A stretch of DNA of 5,477 nucleotides, from assembly GCA_050693155.1 (NCBI GenBank), contig JBOGWA010000110.1:1-5477 (forward strand), in the 5' to 3' direction. Below, in pieces: positions 4,874 through 5,477 of the stretch. The stretch comes from JBOGWA01 sp050693155. GTDB taxonomy: Bacteria; Actinomycetota; UBA4738; CALAEC01. The translations under genes and the position numbers were made by a program. The notes under the pieces were generated by a model. It was not told the origin of the DNA. It saw only the letters and a program-made list of their open reading frames with translations, and searched no databases. How positions within the stretch are numbered: position 1 is the first letter of the stretch; each line of letters begins with the position of its first letter.

Positions 4874-5477
4874 CGCTCGAGCCCACGGTCGAGATCGAGG
4901 TCGTCCTGGAGCGCTTCCCCGCCTCGGTTCGCGGTGCTTTCGTTCTTCGCGGGCTCGACGCAGACCCGCACCAGGTGGACATTCTGGAGGCGAGCGTCGT
5001 GGAGGTTGCGAACCCGACACGAGCGGCCCGGCCACTCGAGCTTCCCGGCGATCGGACGCACGTTCCGCCTCGAGAGGAGATGCTCGTCCCCTTCGAAGTT
5101 TTTCTTGCCGGACTCGACGCCGGTTGGTATCGGGTGCGGGCGGAGGCGGAGATCGATGGTTTGCACCGGATCGCGGGACCGACTCAAGGACCACGATTCC
5201 TCGTTCCCTGGCCCCGAGGGTCGACGAGACGTGGGCCGGTCGCGTCGAGACTGAAGATCAAAGTGCCGCGGAGCGGGGGGGCAACCGTCGAGCGAGTCGA
5301 ATGCCGCTCCGACTCCTCCCTGATTCGCTGGCGGCATGCTTCGACCGGCGAGTCGAACCATCCGGAGTTCGGCGAGCTCCGCGTGCTTGCCGACGGAAAG
5401 CGGATTCCCGTCCTCGAATCGTCGTTCGATCCGGCGACGGGGGAACGAACCACGATCGCCTATCCGCTGCTGAAGGA
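4870..5477 (+). CDS. Unrecognised soluble protein, 5' part only
   Basis: An open frame runs from GTG 4870, overlapping the adenosylhomocysteinase stop by 4 nt (GTGA), to the window end, giving 202 codons with no stop. I do not recognise the family. Seen: no signal peptide and no hydrophobic membrane segment; an N-terminal stretch with alternating hydrophobic residues (VEIEVVLERF, 7-16); PFEVFLAGLDAGWYRVRAEA at 74-93, which reads as paired beta strands; then FLVPWPRGSTRRGP at 109-122, a basic linker, SRLKIKVPRSGG at 126-137 and a second charged, probably beta-rich part containing VERVECRSDSSLIRW at 140-154. The first 115 residues resemble an Ig-like or beta-sandwich fold in general pattern only. 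Start support is the coupling overlap plus a weak GGGGA at 4864-4868; the next in-frame starts are GTG at residue 36 and ATG at residue 71. Third-position GC matches the neighbours, so it looks like a real gene. Confidence 0.75.
   Translation, partial: MTLEPTVEIEVVLERFPASVRGAFVLRGLDADPHQVDILEASVVEVANPTRAARPLELPGDRTHVPPREEMLVPFEVFLAGLDAGWYRVRAEAEIDGLHRIAGPTQGPRFLVPWPRGSTRRGPVASRLKIKVPRSGGATVERVECRSDSSLIRWRHASTGESNHPEFGELRVLADGKRIPVLESSFDPATGERTTIAYPLLK

Noticed and set aside
4331..5194. A 287-codon minus-strand open frame opposite ahcY and the last gene
   Set aside because: Arg/Pro-rich shadow without motifs; the plus strand encodes the conserved NAD-binding and C-terminal parts of adenosylhomocysteinase here.

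Overview
The window is GC-rich and reads as a chromosomal segment of a high-GC bacterium, most likely an actinomycete-lineage organism (Actinomycetota), possibly from a deep or uncultured branch. This rests on codon and base composition, on GTG/TTG starts and stop-start overlaps, and on gene order. A phosphomannomutase, a Trm112-like protein and a SIS-domain sugar isomerase near S-adenosylhomocysteine hydrolase is an order I recall from Streptomyces and mycobacteria. Species cannot be named from the sequence.

Positions 1-216 carry no convincing protein gene. Positions 1-138 can fold into a long nested rod: 10 bp of perfect outer pairing, further inner stems, a 10-bp tandem repeat and a perfect 8-bp apical hairpin. 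This matches no RNA family I recognise. A TAGAAT -10-like box at 203-208 lies 8 nt before the first gene, which fits a leaderless transcript.

Positions 217-5477 hold six tightly packed plus-strand genes, apparently one operon: phosphomannomutase/phosphoglucomutase (217-1551), a 57-aa Trm112/UPF0434 protein (1564-1737), a bifunctional phosphoglucose/phosphomannose isomerase (1745-2800), purine nucleoside phosphorylase (2797-3627), an archaeal/Thermotoga-type adenosylhomocysteinase (3617-4873), and the first 202 codons of an unrecognised protein (4870 to beyond the end). Three junctions overlap (4, 11 and 4 nt), suggesting translational coupling. No terminator is visible inside the operon.

Two biochemical themes meet here. 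The isomerase and the mutase together give fructose-6-P to mannose-6-P to mannose-1-P, the supply line for GDP-mannose. Adenosylhomocysteinase clears the product of SAM-dependent methylation, the phosphorylase salvages purine nucleosides, and Trm112-family proteins are known partners of SAM-dependent methyltransferases. Most of the content is ordinary central metabolism. The points worth a second look are the structured upstream region, the apparent leaderless start, the adenosylhomocysteinase subtype, the divergent phosphate/base loop of the phosphorylase, and the unknown last gene.
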